Assembly: GCF_016597785.1 (NCBI RefSeq)
Contig: NZ_JAENJG010000001.1
Location: 310,001 to 374,000, forward strand
Direction of reading: 5' to 3'
Length of the DNA stretch: 64,000 bases
From: Leucobacter sp. L43
GTDB taxonomy: Bacteria > Actinomycetota > Actinomycetes > Actinomycetales > Microbacteriaceae
The notes under the pieces were generated by a model. It was not told the DNA's origin. It did not search any database and was given only the letters and a program-made list of their open reading frames with translations. Below are positions 23,701 to 32,864 of this stretch, piece after piece; positions within the stretch are counted from its first letter, which is position 1; every line of letters begins with the position of its first letter. The translations under genes were made by a program, and so were the position numbers.

Positions 23701-25350
23701 CTACTCCCAGACAATTTGTCCCTGCACGTACACTGCCGTTGTTTGCGATTGGGCGAAGGTCTGTCGGTCGTTTTCGAACGGGTTTCTATCAATGACAGTG
23801 AGGTCAGCGGCACTTCCTACGGCGATTTGCCCGGTGCGCGGCTGGCGATTTACCCAAGCACCACCGGACGTGTATGCCTCCAGAATGTGTATGAGATCGA
23901 TTCGTTGGTGAGGGGTAAAGACGGGTGTGTTTGTTTCTGCGCCTGGCATTTGGCGATGTATCGCAACGAACATCGCTTCGAATGGCGAAACGCCGCTTAC
24001 AGGCCAGTCACTACCCGCAGCCAAGCGACCTCCAGCATCAACGATTTCTTTGAACGGGAACTGTTGCTCGGCCCGTTCAGCCCCCAAGAGGGGTATACAT
24101 AGGTCGTCCATTTGCTCCCCGTGTGCAGCCCAGAGAGCCTGTATGTTCGCGGTCACATCTAGTTGCGCAAGGCGAGGAATATCTGCAGGTAGGACGGACT
24201 GCAGATGCGCTATTTGGTGACGAGGTGTGAATCCCCGCACTGGTTCGCAGGTGGAGAGGGCATCAAGTATCTCTGTTGTTGCGCGATCCCCCATCGCGTG
24301 GAAATGCATATCGAACTGGGCATCCTGCAAGAGGTGGACCACTTCGGTAAGTTCGGCCGGTTCCAGAAGAGAGGCGCCTCTCTCTGTTAAAGGCGCACCA
24401 GTTGCCGAGCAATACGGTTCGTGAAGCGCAGCGGTATGGTTTTCGGGAATTCCATCCTGCATCAGCTTGATCGCGTGCGCCCTAAACTTAGGACCCTTCG
24501 CTTGCGCGCGGCGACGCTGCAGTTCATCTATTTGGTCGAAGCCTTTGTTGGGATCCCAGAACAACGCGCCGTTGACCCGCCCCGTAAGTGTTCCGGCGGC
24601 GTCTGCACGGATGTAGGTGTCAAAAATGTCGGGATTTCCGCCGAAGGACCCGATGAGCGCGTCCTGCCACGACGTGATGCCGGAAGCGTGGAGTCGTTCC
24701 TGTCCGATTCGAAGCGCCCGGTCGAGTGTCTCACTTGACGGTGCTGCTTGCACGTCGTAGACCAGCGCCATTGCAGCTTCGTGGAGAACGCCCGTCGCGT
24801 GCCCGTCTTGGTCTCGCTGTATGTAACCACCTTCAGGATCGGGAGTGTCACGGTCGATCCCGGCGCGCCGCAGGGCTTCGGAATTGACCCAGAGTGCGTG
24901 CACGTCTCGCACGGCCAACGCAGCCGGCCTATGTGGGCAGACGGCGTCGAGTTGTTTTCGATGCGGGCCCTCCGGGCCGAAGGTATGAAATCCCCATCCC
25001 CCACCCGTGATCCAGTCGCGTTCTGGGTGGGCTTGTGCGTACTCGAAGATCGCGGCAAGTACTTCTTCTGTAGTCTCGACGGCGCTGAGGTCGCAACTTT
25101 GCGCATTGAGTCCGGCAAATATGGGGTGAACATGTGAATCGTGAAGTCCCGGCAGAATGAACCCTGAGTCGACATCCACTCGAGAACGAGCTCGAGTACG
25201 AATTTCATGTGCAGCAATGAGGTCCTGCTCGACCGCTCTGATCGCGCCATCCCGAACGCCGATAGTCGCGAACTGTGGGTGTTTTAGACCTGGGGTCCAA
25301 TATTCACCCGTGATTGCAAGGTCGAAGGCGTCGTTTGAAAAAGCTGGCAT
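23701..25350 (-). CDS. Metal-dependent amidohydrolase, YtcJ-like, second copy
   Basis: 549 aa. Metal motifs GLHDSHVHP (about 70-78), FHAMGDRATTEI, HQIAHLQ and GSDWPVSGVSPFEAM are all present. C-terminal GQIAVGSAADLTVIDRNPF closes the beta domain. It overlaps the APC permease gene by one base (TAATG), so import and hydrolysis are coupled. It ends the five-gene minus-strand operon that begins with P450. Substrate unknown; a P450 product or the permease cargo is most likely. Confidence 0.9.
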   Translation of the reverse strand: MPAFSNDAFDLAITGEYWTPGLKHPQFATIGVRDGAIRAVEQDLIAAHEIRTRARSRVDVDSGFILPGLHDSHVHPIFAGLNAQSCDLSAVETTEEVLAAIFEYAQAHPERDWITGGGWGFHTFGPEGPHRKQLDAVCPHRPAALAVRDVHALWVNSEALRRAGIDRDTPDPEGGYIQRDQDGHATGVLHEAAMALVYDVQAAPSSETLDRALRIGQERLHASGITSWQDALIGSFGGNPDIFDTYIRADAAGTLTGRVNGALFWDPNKGFDQIDELQRRRAQAKGPKFRAHAIKLMQDGIPENHTAALHEPYCSATGAPLTERGASLLEPAELTEVVHLLQDAQFDMHFHAMGDRATTEILDALSTCEPVRGFTPRHQIAHLQSVLPADIPRLAQLDVTANIQALWAAHGEQMDDLCIPLLGAERAEQQFPFKEIVDAGGRLAAGSDWPVSGVSPFEAMFVAIHRQMPGAETNTPVFTPHQRIDLIHILEAYTSGGAWVNRQPRTGQIAVGSAADLTVIDRNPFENDRQTFAQSQTTAVYVQGQIVWE

Positions 25351-26819
25351 TAGGACGTTTCTTTCATCGGTTCCATGTCAGTGAGCTGGTTGCGCTGATC
25401 AGAATCTGGGTATTTTGACCTACGAAAGGCGCTTGTGACGAATACTGCTAGAAAAATGATTGCCGGAGTCAGGACCACGAAGAGATTGATGACGCCGTCG
25501 GCGTCGGTGAGAAGTTGAATGTTGGCGATCATTGACACTATTGCGCCAATGATCAGGAGCGTCGCGAGCGTAGAAGCACCGATGATCGCCATGCGTGGTC
25601 CCCGCGGATGCTCTTTCTTTGAAGCGAAGAATACGACCACCGCGACTGAAGTGAGAGCCATAAGCGCCATAATCCCGATCGTGCCAGGGCTGCTAAACCA
25701 GACAGTCAGTTGGCGGTACGGGTCGAGACCCATAAGACCGAAAAGGACGACGATTGCTCCGGTCAGAAGTGCTTGGAAGTTCCCAAATGAGGGCGACTTG
25801 TATTTCGGGTGCACGCGTGCGGCAGCTCGCGGCAGAATCCCTTCAGTGGCCATAGAGTGTCCATACCTATTGATGGCGTTGAAATAGGCGATCGCTGAGC
25901 TGAAGGAACTGGTCACGAGCAGGATTTGCGCGACAATGCCGGACCAGGTTCCGACGTAATACTCGCTGACGATATAGAGCATTGCTGTTGGATCGTCCGC
26001 AATCTGTGCAGCAAGTTCTGGAACAGTGAATGCCTGTGCAATCGACCAAGCGACGAAGCAGTAGAACAGTGCGAGGAACACTAGCGAGATCGCTGTAGCG
26101 CGAGGCACGGAGCGCTTGGGGTCTTTGGATTCCGCACGGTACAGCGTCGTGGATTCAATACCGAAGAATGCCCCGAACCAGACGAGCGAGGCCGCTGCCA
26201 TGCCTGGGACGAATACGTTCTCAGGAGCGAATGAGGCCCCGCTGATCCCTTGCGCGGGAGCGATGTTGGCGATGACGGCGATTGCAACAAGGAGTAGGAG
26301 GGCTACTTCCGCCGTTAGCAGGACGAGAATGAGTTTCACACCTACGTCGATGCCTCGGCGACAAACGAGCCAGATCAGTAGAACGAGAACGGCACCGATA
26401 ATCCACCATGGGATCGAAATGCCGGTCAGTATTTGTATGAGGTTTTGGGTGGTTGCGCTAATGATGCCCATGCCACCGACTTGGACCAACAGATAGGCAG
26501 AAATAGCGAGAGTCGCTGATGCGTTCCCGGAGGGCCGCCCCAGCGTCTGTCCGATATATGTGTAGAACGCACCGGGACGCTTAATGTACCGGGTCATGGA
26601 TACGACACCCACGATGAAAAGTGCTACTACGATGCCAGCGATGAGGAACCCGGCTGGTGCACCTATGCCCGCGACGAGGAATCCAATAGGGCCGTATCCC
26701 GCGATGAGGGCGAGAGGTGCGGCGGCGGCGATGACAATCAACGCAATCGAGCCGGCGCCGAGTACTCCAGATTTGAGTTCGTCAGGTTTGTTGGGTGGGT
26801 CGGTAATGGTCATTGACAT
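25350..26819 (-). CDS. APC-superfamily amino acid/amine permease
   Basis: 489 aa, about twelve membrane segments. It begins GVLGAGSIALIVIAAAAPLALIAGYGP and continues with RPGAFYTYIGQTLGRPSG and the helix-6 pattern GMAAASLVWFGAFFGIESTTLYRAE, the layout of amino acid/amine permeases. It imports amino acids or amine-containing compounds with protons. Co-transcribed with P450, ferredoxin, reductase and the amidohydrolase. Confidence 0.9.
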   Translation of the reverse strand: MSMTITDPPNKPDELKSGVLGAGSIALIVIAAAAPLALIAGYGPIGFLVAGIGAPAGFLIAGIVVALFIVGVVSMTRYIKRPGAFYTYIGQTLGRPSGNASATLAISAYLLVQVGGMGIISATTQNLIQILTGISIPWWIIGAVLVLLIWLVCRRGIDVGVKLILVLLTAEVALLLLVAIAVIANIAPAQGISGASFAPENVFVPGMAAASLVWFGAFFGIESTTLYRAESKDPKRSVPRATAISLVFLALFYCFVAWSIAQAFTVPELAAQIADDPTAMLYIVSEYYVGTWSGIVAQILLVTSSFSSAIAYFNAINRYGHSMATEGILPRAAARVHPKYKSPSFGNFQALLTGAIVVLFGLMGLDPYRQLTVWFSSPGTIGIMALMALTSVAVVVFFASKKEHPRGPRMAIIGASTLATLLIIGAIVSMIANIQLLTDADGVINLFVVLTPAIIFLAVFVTSAFRRSKYPDSDQRNQLTDMEPMKETS

Positions 26820-26855
26820 ACTCCTTTGTATGGAAGGGCGGGGAAGTTGCTGCAG

Positions 26856-28010
26856 CTACGCGACGCTTGCGATGTTCTCGGGTTGATTCAGTTCATTTCG
26901 GACGGCGAGGACGCCTTGTGGGCTGTTCAATCCAAAAGCGCCGTGAAGGGCGCCCTGTCGCTTATACGTGACGAAAATGTTTGTTCGTGGCCCCTCCGCG
27001 ATGACTACTTCTCGTTCGCACGCGCCTGCGTCGAACGAACCGACTCCTTGCAGCAGATTGTTGTGTTGCATGGACCAGAAGTAAGGAGCATCAATGAAGG
27101 GAGAATGAGAGCCGCGGACTATGTCCTCTGCGATGTGAATTCCTTGATCTTTCGCGGTCGTCCAATGGCCCGACTGGGCGGAGATTCCGTCCGGCGTTAT
27201 CCACGAGACACTGTCTCCCGCAGCCCAGATTCCGGAGCGATTCGTTCTAAGCGCGCTGTCTGCGGTGACCATTCCGGAGGCATTGATCCCGACTTTCATA
27301 TGTAGCCATGCTGTGTCCGGCGCCGAGCCGATTCCGGAAACTACTAGGTCTGCTTTGTAGTTTTGCCCGTTTTCGAGGGCAACAAGTTGTTGAGAGTCAG
27401 TAGCGGTCACGCTCTGCACTTGCGCATTAGGAACGAGATCTACTCCTGCTTCCCGGTGCACTTGTTCGATAACGGATGCAGCTTCTGGCCCAAGCCGTTT
27501 TAGGAACAGTTGCTCGTCTCGGAACAAGAGTTTGGCATCAAGTCCTGCCTTTTTCAGTGATGCTGCAACTTCCGCGCCAATGAACCCTCCGCCAATGACG
27601 AGAGCTGATGAGGCAGTAGTGAGTGCCGTGCGAAGTCGAGAGTTATCTTTGAGGCTGTGCACGTTGAAGACGTCTGGGTTGCTCCAGGATGCCGTTCGCG
27701 GAGTTGATCCCGGCGCGAGGACGAGCTCATCGAAATGTATGTTGAACTTTGAGGTCTCAACGAGACGTTTTTCCGTGTCGAGGGCCTTCGCTTCGGCGGT
27801 AACGAGGCAAATGTCGGCCGCCTCAAGATCAGCCCTTCCGCTGGTGGAGAGGCTCGGCCCGACCAGCGCTTTCGACAGGGGTGGACGCTCGTAAGGCGAG
27901 TCAGAGTCTTTATCGATGATGACGATTTTGCGGTGATGATCAAGTTCTCGGAGTCGTTTAGCGCAGGCAAGGCCTGCGGCTCCGGCGCCGACGATGACAG
28001 TGGTTTTCAT
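26856..28010 (-). CDS. Ferredoxin reductase (NAD(P)H, FAD) of the P450 system
   Basis: 384 aa with two Rossmann folds: FAD site VGAGAAGLACAKRLRELD at 6-23 and NAD site VIGGGFIGAEVAASL at 137-151, plus the second FAD motif IWAAGDSVSW. This is the putidaredoxin-reductase family, which passes electrons from NAD(P)H to a ferredoxin. It lies 5 bp after the ferredoxin gene. The C-terminal lobe is shortened compared with longer homologues. Confidence 0.92.
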   Translation of the reverse strand: MKTTVIVGAGAAGLACAKRLRELDHHRKIVIIDKDSDSPYERPPLSKALVGPSLSTSGRADLEAADICLVTAEAKALDTEKRLVETSKFNIHFDELVLAPGSTPRTASWSNPDVFNVHSLKDNSRLRTALTTASSALVIGGGFIGAEVAASLKKAGLDAKLLFRDEQLFLKRLGPEAASVIEQVHREAGVDLVPNAQVQSVTATDSQQLVALENGQNYKADLVVSGIGSAPDTAWLHMKVGINASGMVTADSALRTNRSGIWAAGDSVSWITPDGISAQSGHWTTAKDQGIHIAEDIVRGSHSPFIDAPYFWSMQHNNLLQGVGSFDAGACEREVVIAEGPRTNIFVTYKRQGALHGAFGLNSPQGVLAVRNELNQPENIASVA

Positions 28011-28015
28011 CTGTT

Positions 28016-28219
28016 CTAGGCGTCTTTATTCGCCCAGGCCAAGGCAGCTGCGGGACACATGGCGATGGCGGCGTCTGTCGAATCGACCTGTGCGGCTTCG
28101 ACTTCTACAGTCTTAATGACGACGAGACCGTTGGCATCGAGCTCGAAGACCTCGGGTGCGGTGTTTGCGCAAATTCCTGCTCCAATGCAGGCCGAAACGT
28201 TGGTGCTGAGCACTGACAT
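28016..28219 (-). CDS. 3Fe-4S ferredoxin of the P450 system
   Basis: 67 aa. Cys11 and Cys17 in CIGAGIC, with Ala14 where a four-iron cluster would have its second Cys, and Cys55 in AMCPAAAL: the pattern of actinobacterial P450-linked 3Fe-4S ferredoxins. It sits between the P450 and reductase genes in the usual electron-transfer operon. The ATG has GAAAGGAAAATC upstream. Confidence 0.93.
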   Translation of the reverse strand: MSVLSTNVSACIGAGICANTAPEVFELDANGLVVIKTVEVEAAQVDSTDAAIAMCPAAALAWANKDA

Positions 28220-28236
28220 GCTGATTTTCCTTTCGG

Positions 28237-29421
28237 TCAGTTAGCGGGGGTGACGCGGATGTGGACGCTGGTGCCCGCGTCGAGATAGGAAGCTTCCCGC
28301 GCGGCGGCGGGGTCTGAGTGCTCTATGGTGACCCAACGTGCCGAGGTGGCGCGGAGCATTTCCTCCAATTCCATGACGGCGAACATACGCCCAAGGCAGA
28401 AATGGCGTCCTACACCCCAGTTCAGGGGAAGTCGTTCTCCGGTTCGCCCGATGTCGAAAATTTCTGGATTGGTAAAAACGGCAGGGTCTCGGTGTGCGGC
28501 GCCGATGAGAGCGAACACGTGGTCTCCGGCGTAAACAGGTACTCCTGCTATTTCTTTGTCGACCGTTGCGACTCGGAAGATCCACGCGTCTCCTGGACGA
28601 TATCGAGCCGCCTCCGTGACTGCGCTCGGCACGAGAGACGGGTCTTCTCGTAGCCGCTGCCACTGATCCGGATTATCTAAGAATGAGGTGAACATGAGCC
28701 CCGCCAGAATCTGGGTGGTGTCAGTGCTCGCCGCCAACAGTGTTACGAGAGACACGCGGATGTCTTCGTCCGACATCTTGCCCATCGCCTTCTGGGCAAG
28801 CATGTGATCAAGTACATTCGCGTCTGGGGTTCCCGGCTCGTGGATTTCGAGGAGTTCATCCACCCAACGAGTGAGTTCAGACCAAGCTGCAGTTGACGGA
28901 CCCGCAAGTTCTGGGTCCATTTCGAAAATACGCACGGATTCTTCGGAGATGCGACTAATGAAGGCGGCATGCTTCTCCGCATCCACTCCCAGCAACTCAC
29001 TGAAGACGCGGGCTGGGATGTCCCGGATCATGTCCCCTACGAGTTCGATTTCAGTCTGCTCCCCTGTCGCATCGAGAGCTGCTTCTATCCACTCGCGAAC
29101 CTCTGACCGCATGGACTGGACCTTTTGAGGCGTGAAAAAAGTACCCAGCGCTGATCGAAGACGAGCATGGTCTGGCCCCTCGACGTAATTCACACTTTTT
29201 GAAGCGATTTCTTTGAACTCTTGAACGTCGACGCCGGATTCCTCGAAGAGTTCTACAAGCCCTGTGGAGTAGTCGAGATCGCGAAGCGTCGAAGCGCAGG
29301 TCTCGTACGAAATCACTTCCACACCACGATTACTTCGAATCGCATTAGTGCCTGCTGGAACTCGTTCCAGGGGTAACCAAGGTATCTGCGTGAGCTCATC
29401 CGCAGTGAATGCTGTCGTCAT
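28237..29421 (-). CDS. Cytochrome P450
   Basis: 394 aa from ATG 29421, preceded by GGGG. Motifs: proximal I-helix TLLAASTDTTQIL, ExxR as EAARYRPG, and heme-binding WGVGRHFCLGR with the thiolate cysteine. The usual Phe of FGxGxHxCLG is Trp here. It is the first gene of the operon and divergent from a TetR regulator. The substrate is unknown; linkage to a permease and amidohydrolase suggests a nitrogenous small molecule. CYP family assignment would need a database search. Confidence 0.94.
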   Translation of the reverse strand: MTTAFTADELTQIPWLPLERVPAGTNAIRSNRGVEVISYETCASTLRDLDYSTGLVELFEESGVDVQEFKEIASKSVNYVEGPDHARLRSALGTFFTPQKVQSMRSEVREWIEAALDATGEQTEIELVGDMIRDIPARVFSELLGVDAEKHAAFISRISEESVRIFEMDPELAGPSTAAWSELTRWVDELLEIHEPGTPDANVLDHMLAQKAMGKMSDEDIRVSLVTLLAASTDTTQILAGLMFTSFLDNPDQWQRLREDPSLVPSAVTEAARYRPGDAWIFRVATVDKEIAGVPVYAGDHVFALIGAAHRDPAVFTNPEIFDIGRTGERLPLNWGVGRHFCLGRMFAVMELEEMLRATSARWVTIEHSDPAAAREASYLDAGTSVHIRVTPAN

Positions 29422-29444
29422 TGACCCCAAAGCCTCTCTATGTG

Positions 29445-29455
29445 TGACACTGTCA
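29445..29455. promoter_or_regulatory. Palindrome TGACACTGTCA in the P450/TetR divergent promoter region
   Basis: A perfect 11-bp palindrome, about 25 bp before the P450 ATG and 80 bp before the TetR start, followed by AT-rich TAATTAAG. It is the best candidate for the TetR operator. Confidence 0.45.
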
Positions 29456-29533
29456 TAATTAAGCATAGTCGGTCGCATCCTGCAAACCCTCGATGTCCCA
29501 CCGACTAAAGTTGAGGAAAGATTGGGAGGCGTT

Positions 29534-30139
29534 GTGCCAAAAATCGTCGACCACGAACAGCGACGCGTAGAGATCGGCGAAGCGCTACTACGAGTGCTAG
29601 CGCGGGACGGGGTGCAACAGGTTTCGATTCGCAGTGTCGCCGCTGAGGCTGGTTGGACCCGGGGAGTTATCGAGCACTATTTTGCCGACCGCGACGATCT
29701 GCTCCTCTTCGCATATCGGCTCGCATTGAAGCGCGAAGCCGAAGTCGTGTTTTACTCGCAAGTCGAGTCCCCCACCGATCGCCTTATCTCTCTTTTACTT
29801 CGCGCCCTCCCGATAGACGAAGTGAGTTCTCTCGATTTTCGGATCTTTCTGGGCTTGGTCGGTCGGCTTGCTGATCGCCCTGAACTCGCATCAGCCCTCA
29901 GCGAAGACCATAGAGAATACGAACTAAGGGTTCGTTCGTATGTTCACCTCGCAGTGGAAGCTGGCGAACTTCGCAGCGATATACCCGTCGAAACGATCGC
30001 GCACCATCTGTCCGTCTTCGTTGACGGATTAGGGATCCACTGCGCGCTCTACCCTGAATCGTCATCAAGCGAGACGCTCGAAGAGAAGCTGCGCGGATTC
30101 CTCTGGACGCTTACACCGAGGGAATCAGCGAAGAAGTAA
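29534..30139 (+). CDS. TetR-family regulator, divergent from the P450 operon
   Basis: 201 aa from GTG 29534, preceded by GGGAGG. HTH: IGEALLRVLARDGVQQVSIRSVAAEAGWTRGVIEHYF cut here; then FADRDDLLLFAYRLALKRE and a TetR_C_6-like domain ending LYPESSSSETLEEKL. It probably represses the P450 operon through the palindrome at 29445, released by the substrate or an early product. Confidence 0.88.
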   Translation: MPKIVDHEQRRVEIGEALLRVLARDGVQQVSIRSVAAEAGWTRGVIEHYFADRDDLLLFAYRLALKREAEVVFYSQVESPTDRLISLLLRALPIDEVSSLDFRIFLGLVGRLADRPELASALSEDHREYELRVRSYVHLAVEAGELRSDIPVETIAHHLSVFVDGLGIHCALYPESSSSETLEEKLRGFLWTLTPRESAKK

Positions 30140-30156
30140 GGAACATCCGCCCTTAC

Positions 30157-30714
30157 TCATGCGTGACGCTCAAGGTGACGGTAGATCGTCGCTCGCCCGA
30201 CGCCAAACGTATCGGCGATTTCCTGCACAGTGTGACCGCCAGCGTCGTACATCGCTCGCGCCTGCTTAATCCGGTTGTCCGTCATTTTCGGGCGGCGACC
30301 CCCTTTACGGCCTCGAGCTCGGGCGGCGGCGAGCCCGTCCTGAGTGCGCTCGACGATGAGGTCGTGCTCGAACTCGGCGATCGCAGCGAGCATGTGGAAG
30401 AACAGGCGACCCCCAGGAGTGGTGGTGTCGATGCCCTGCGAGAGTGCTTTCAAGCCGATCCCCCGCTCTTGTAACTGGTCGGAGATCTCTTTCAAGTTCT
30501 TTACCGACCTGCCGAGTCGATCAAGCTTCGTCACAATGAGAGTGTCGCCTGCACGGAGATATTCGAGAGCGTCTGTAAGCGCTGGCCGTTTCGCGAGCGT
30601 TCCGGAAGCGTGGTCAACGAACAACTTCTCACACCCAGCCGACGTAAGGGCATCGGTTTGACCCTCCGCATTTTGATCACGAGTCGAAACTCGGGCATAT
30701 CCGATAAGCTCCAT
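30157..30714 (-). CDS. Serine resolvase/invertase (Tn3-resolvase family), intact
   Basis: 185 aa from ATG 30714 (the frame is open further but MELIGYARVST is the canonical start). Catalytic Ser10 in YARVST, KLDRLGRS loop, then the HTH YDAGGHTVQEIADTFGVGRATIYRHL. It resolves or inverts DNA at short sites. No transposase, recognisable terminal repeat or inverted site is visible in the 360 bp upstream. Related fragments at 13110 and 32223 show that similar elements have visited this chromosome region. Confidence 0.92.
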   Translation of the reverse strand: MELIGYARVSTRDQNAEGQTDALTSAGCEKLFVDHASGTLAKRPALTDALEYLRAGDTLIVTKLDRLGRSVKNLKEISDQLQERGIGLKALSQGIDTTTPGGRLFFHMLAAIAEFEHDLIVERTQDGLAAARARGRKGGRRPKMTDNRIKQARAMYDAGGHTVQEIADTFGVGRATIYRHLERHA

Positions 30715-31076
30715 TTCTGAATCGTATCGCAAACGCAGCTCACGAAACATAGATTTCAGACACGAGTCATGAGACGCTTTGCGCAGCGAAACCCTGGCAA
30801 TCATTCTGCTGTCTCATAAACGACCGTTGAGCGAGTCAGGGTGACCCGCGAGCGGCCTCGCTGAAACGGGGTGATTTCTGGCCGAAACGGCGGAACAAAC
30901 ACGTGGCCGCAAGATGCCCTGCGAGGGATCCCCTATCGGGCGACACGGCGCTGAGTCGGCTGCTACGGTGCTCCGCGTGGCAGTAGCCAAAGCACGACCT
31001 TCACGCCGGAATTGTCTGAAAACCAGCCCGCGCAAGGGATTGTGATTGGCTTCCTCGTCTTGAAACGATCGGCTGC

Positions 31077-32120
31077 ATGACCGAAGCCCAGCAGCCTGAC
31101 CCGCGAACCACAGCTTTCAGCACTGCCGAAGATTGCCAAGATGTCATCATCAGCGGCGGAGGACCAGCCGGACTCAGCGCTGCGCTCACCCTGGCGCGCG
31201 CACGCCGAAGTACCACCGTGATTGACGCCGGCGAACCCCGCAACGCTGCGGCCGAACATATACACGGCATGCTCGGATTCGAAGACATCGCCCCGCATGA
31301 ATTCCTCGAGCGAGGCCGCCGGGAGGTGACGGCCCACGGAGCCGAAATCATCTTCGGTCGTGCCAGGAACATCGGACGGCGGGACGACGAGAGCTTCACC
31401 GTTGCCACGGACACCGCCGAAGAGTTCAGAGCCCGACGCCTCATCATCGCAACTGGAATCAGCGACCAGCTGCCACACATCCCCGGTCTTCGGGAGCGAT
31501 GGGGACGCGACGTGCTCCACTGCCCCTACTGCCACGGCTGGGAAGTTCGAGGTCGCCGCATCGGTATCGTCGCAAGCTGTGAGGACTCCATCAAGCAGGC
31601 ACTGACCTTTCACCAGTGGAGTGACGACGTGACTTTTCTCGCGAACGGGCGAACAGTCGATGCTGAGGATCGCCTTCGCCTGCGTGCAGTGGGAATCTCG
31701 ATTGTTGATGACGCCCTCGCAGAGGCAATTATCGACAGTGAGGGAATTCGATCGATGCGACTCGAGGATGGCAGCGAAATCGAATGTGACGCCTTAGGTG
31801 TGTCGCCGAGCTCCGACGCGCACCTCGACATGCTCGAAGACCTCGGAGTGCATTGGGAAACGCACCCCCTCGGCCGCTTCATCGAAACCGACGCAGCCGG
31901 TCGCACGGCCGTTCACGGCGTCTGGGCTGCGGGCAACTGCGCGAATCTCTCCGCCCAAGTCGGATGGGCGGCGGCGCACGGTGCGCTCGTGGCGCAAGAC
32001 ATCAACGCCGACCTGATCAGGACAGACGTGGAGCACGCGGTGGAGAACCTCCGGGAGCGGGAGAGCTGGGCAGAAGAAGACGCTGGGCGCGGCGAGCATA
32101 CGGGCCTTCTGCAGGAGTAG
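31077..32120 (+). CDS. Thioredoxin-reductase-like FAD oxidoreductase with CPYC motif
   Basis: 347 aa. FAD site DVIISGGGPAGLSAALTLARARRS, CPYCHGWEV redox motif, and AAGNCANLSAQVGWAAAHGAL near the end. The NADPH-binding loop is degenerate (GIVASCEDSIKQAL instead of GxGxxG), a feature shared by a subgroup of actinobacterial reductases. Its partner is not adjacent. The ATG follows TCGGCTGC without a good ribosome binding site. Confidence 0.82.
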   Translation: MTEAQQPDPRTTAFSTAEDCQDVIISGGGPAGLSAALTLARARRSTTVIDAGEPRNAAAEHIHGMLGFEDIAPHEFLERGRREVTAHGAEIIFGRARNIGRRDDESFTVATDTAEEFRARRLIIATGISDQLPHIPGLRERWGRDVLHCPYCHGWEVRGRRIGIVASCEDSIKQALTFHQWSDDVTFLANGRTVDAEDRLRLRAVGISIVDDALAEAIIDSEGIRSMRLEDGSEIECDALGVSPSSDAHLDMLEDLGVHWETHPLGRFIETDAAGRTAVHGVWAAGNCANLSAQVGWAAAHGALVAQDINADLIRTDVEHAVENLRERESWAEEDAGRGEHTGLLQE

Positions 32121-32222
32121 GCGACACCAGGCAGAGGAAGTTGGGAGCGGACAGGGGCGCGCGAAGCAGCCGAAGCTCAACTCCACGAAGCATCATCATC
32201 AGCTTGCCGCCCCACGGCTTGT

Positions 32223-32310
32223 ACTCATACTCAGGCGGAACTGGCCCAGCTCCTTGGTGTCTCCCGCGCTACCGTGTATCGCGAGTGGCAGCGCGCTCAG
32301 AAGCTCACCG
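32223..32310 (+). pseudogene. C-terminal remnant of a serine recombinase (HTH)
   Basis: THTQAELAQLLGVSRATVYREW can be read here, the DNA-binding end of an invertase. There is no catalytic domain in the upstream 110 bp. The rest of the 32121-32585 gap shows no gene. Confidence 0.7.
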
Positions 32311-32585
32311 CAATCTCATGTTGCGAAAAGAGCGACCCGCCGACAAGCAACCGCGACGTCGACCTGTGCTGGCCCGCCGATGAGAGGAACCCCGGCGAGG
32401 AGCGCAGAACTCGACGCCGGATAACCGGTCGCACCGTCGAAATCAAGGCGAGTGGATTCGGCCCGTGCAGACCGTACACTCGAAGCCCAGCCGCATCGGA
32501 ATCCGGCGTTGGACAGCCGTCACATCGGACGCTCCGCTGCGCGAATGACTCCCCGCAACGAAATGCCGAACGAAGGAGCCCGAGA

Positions 32586-32813
32586 ATGAGTGACCAGCAA
32601 CCGGCGGAAGACAGCGCGCCCGAGCTCGATGAGTCGAGTGCATCCGACGTCGATGCGATCGCGGGCATCGCCGTGGAGGTGCGCGACACCGCGGGCGCGT
32701 CTCACGCCGATGACATCGAAGCGATGCTGCGACGGCGACTCGCGGAGTCGTCCGTCGAGGTGAGCGAAGACGATGTCCAGAACCTCGTACAGCAGATCCG
32801 CGAGGGCGACTGA
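32586..32813 (+). CDS. Small acidic hypothetical protein
   Basis: 75 aa, not recognised. Starts MSDQQPAEDSAPELDESSAS and is strongly acidic; the second half is a helical segment HADDIEAMLRRRLAESSVEVSEDDVQNLVQQI. The ATG follows AAGGAG. Followed 52 bp later by a lipoprotein gene; the two may be one unit. Confidence 0.65.
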   Translation: MSDQQPAEDSAPELDESSASDVDAIAGIAVEVRDTAGASHADDIEAMLRRRLAESSVEVSEDDVQNLVQQIREGD

Positions 32814-32864
32814 CGCGACTGCCCACCTCGGGCTCGGCTGGGCGCGCGTTGGTAGGGTGACGGC

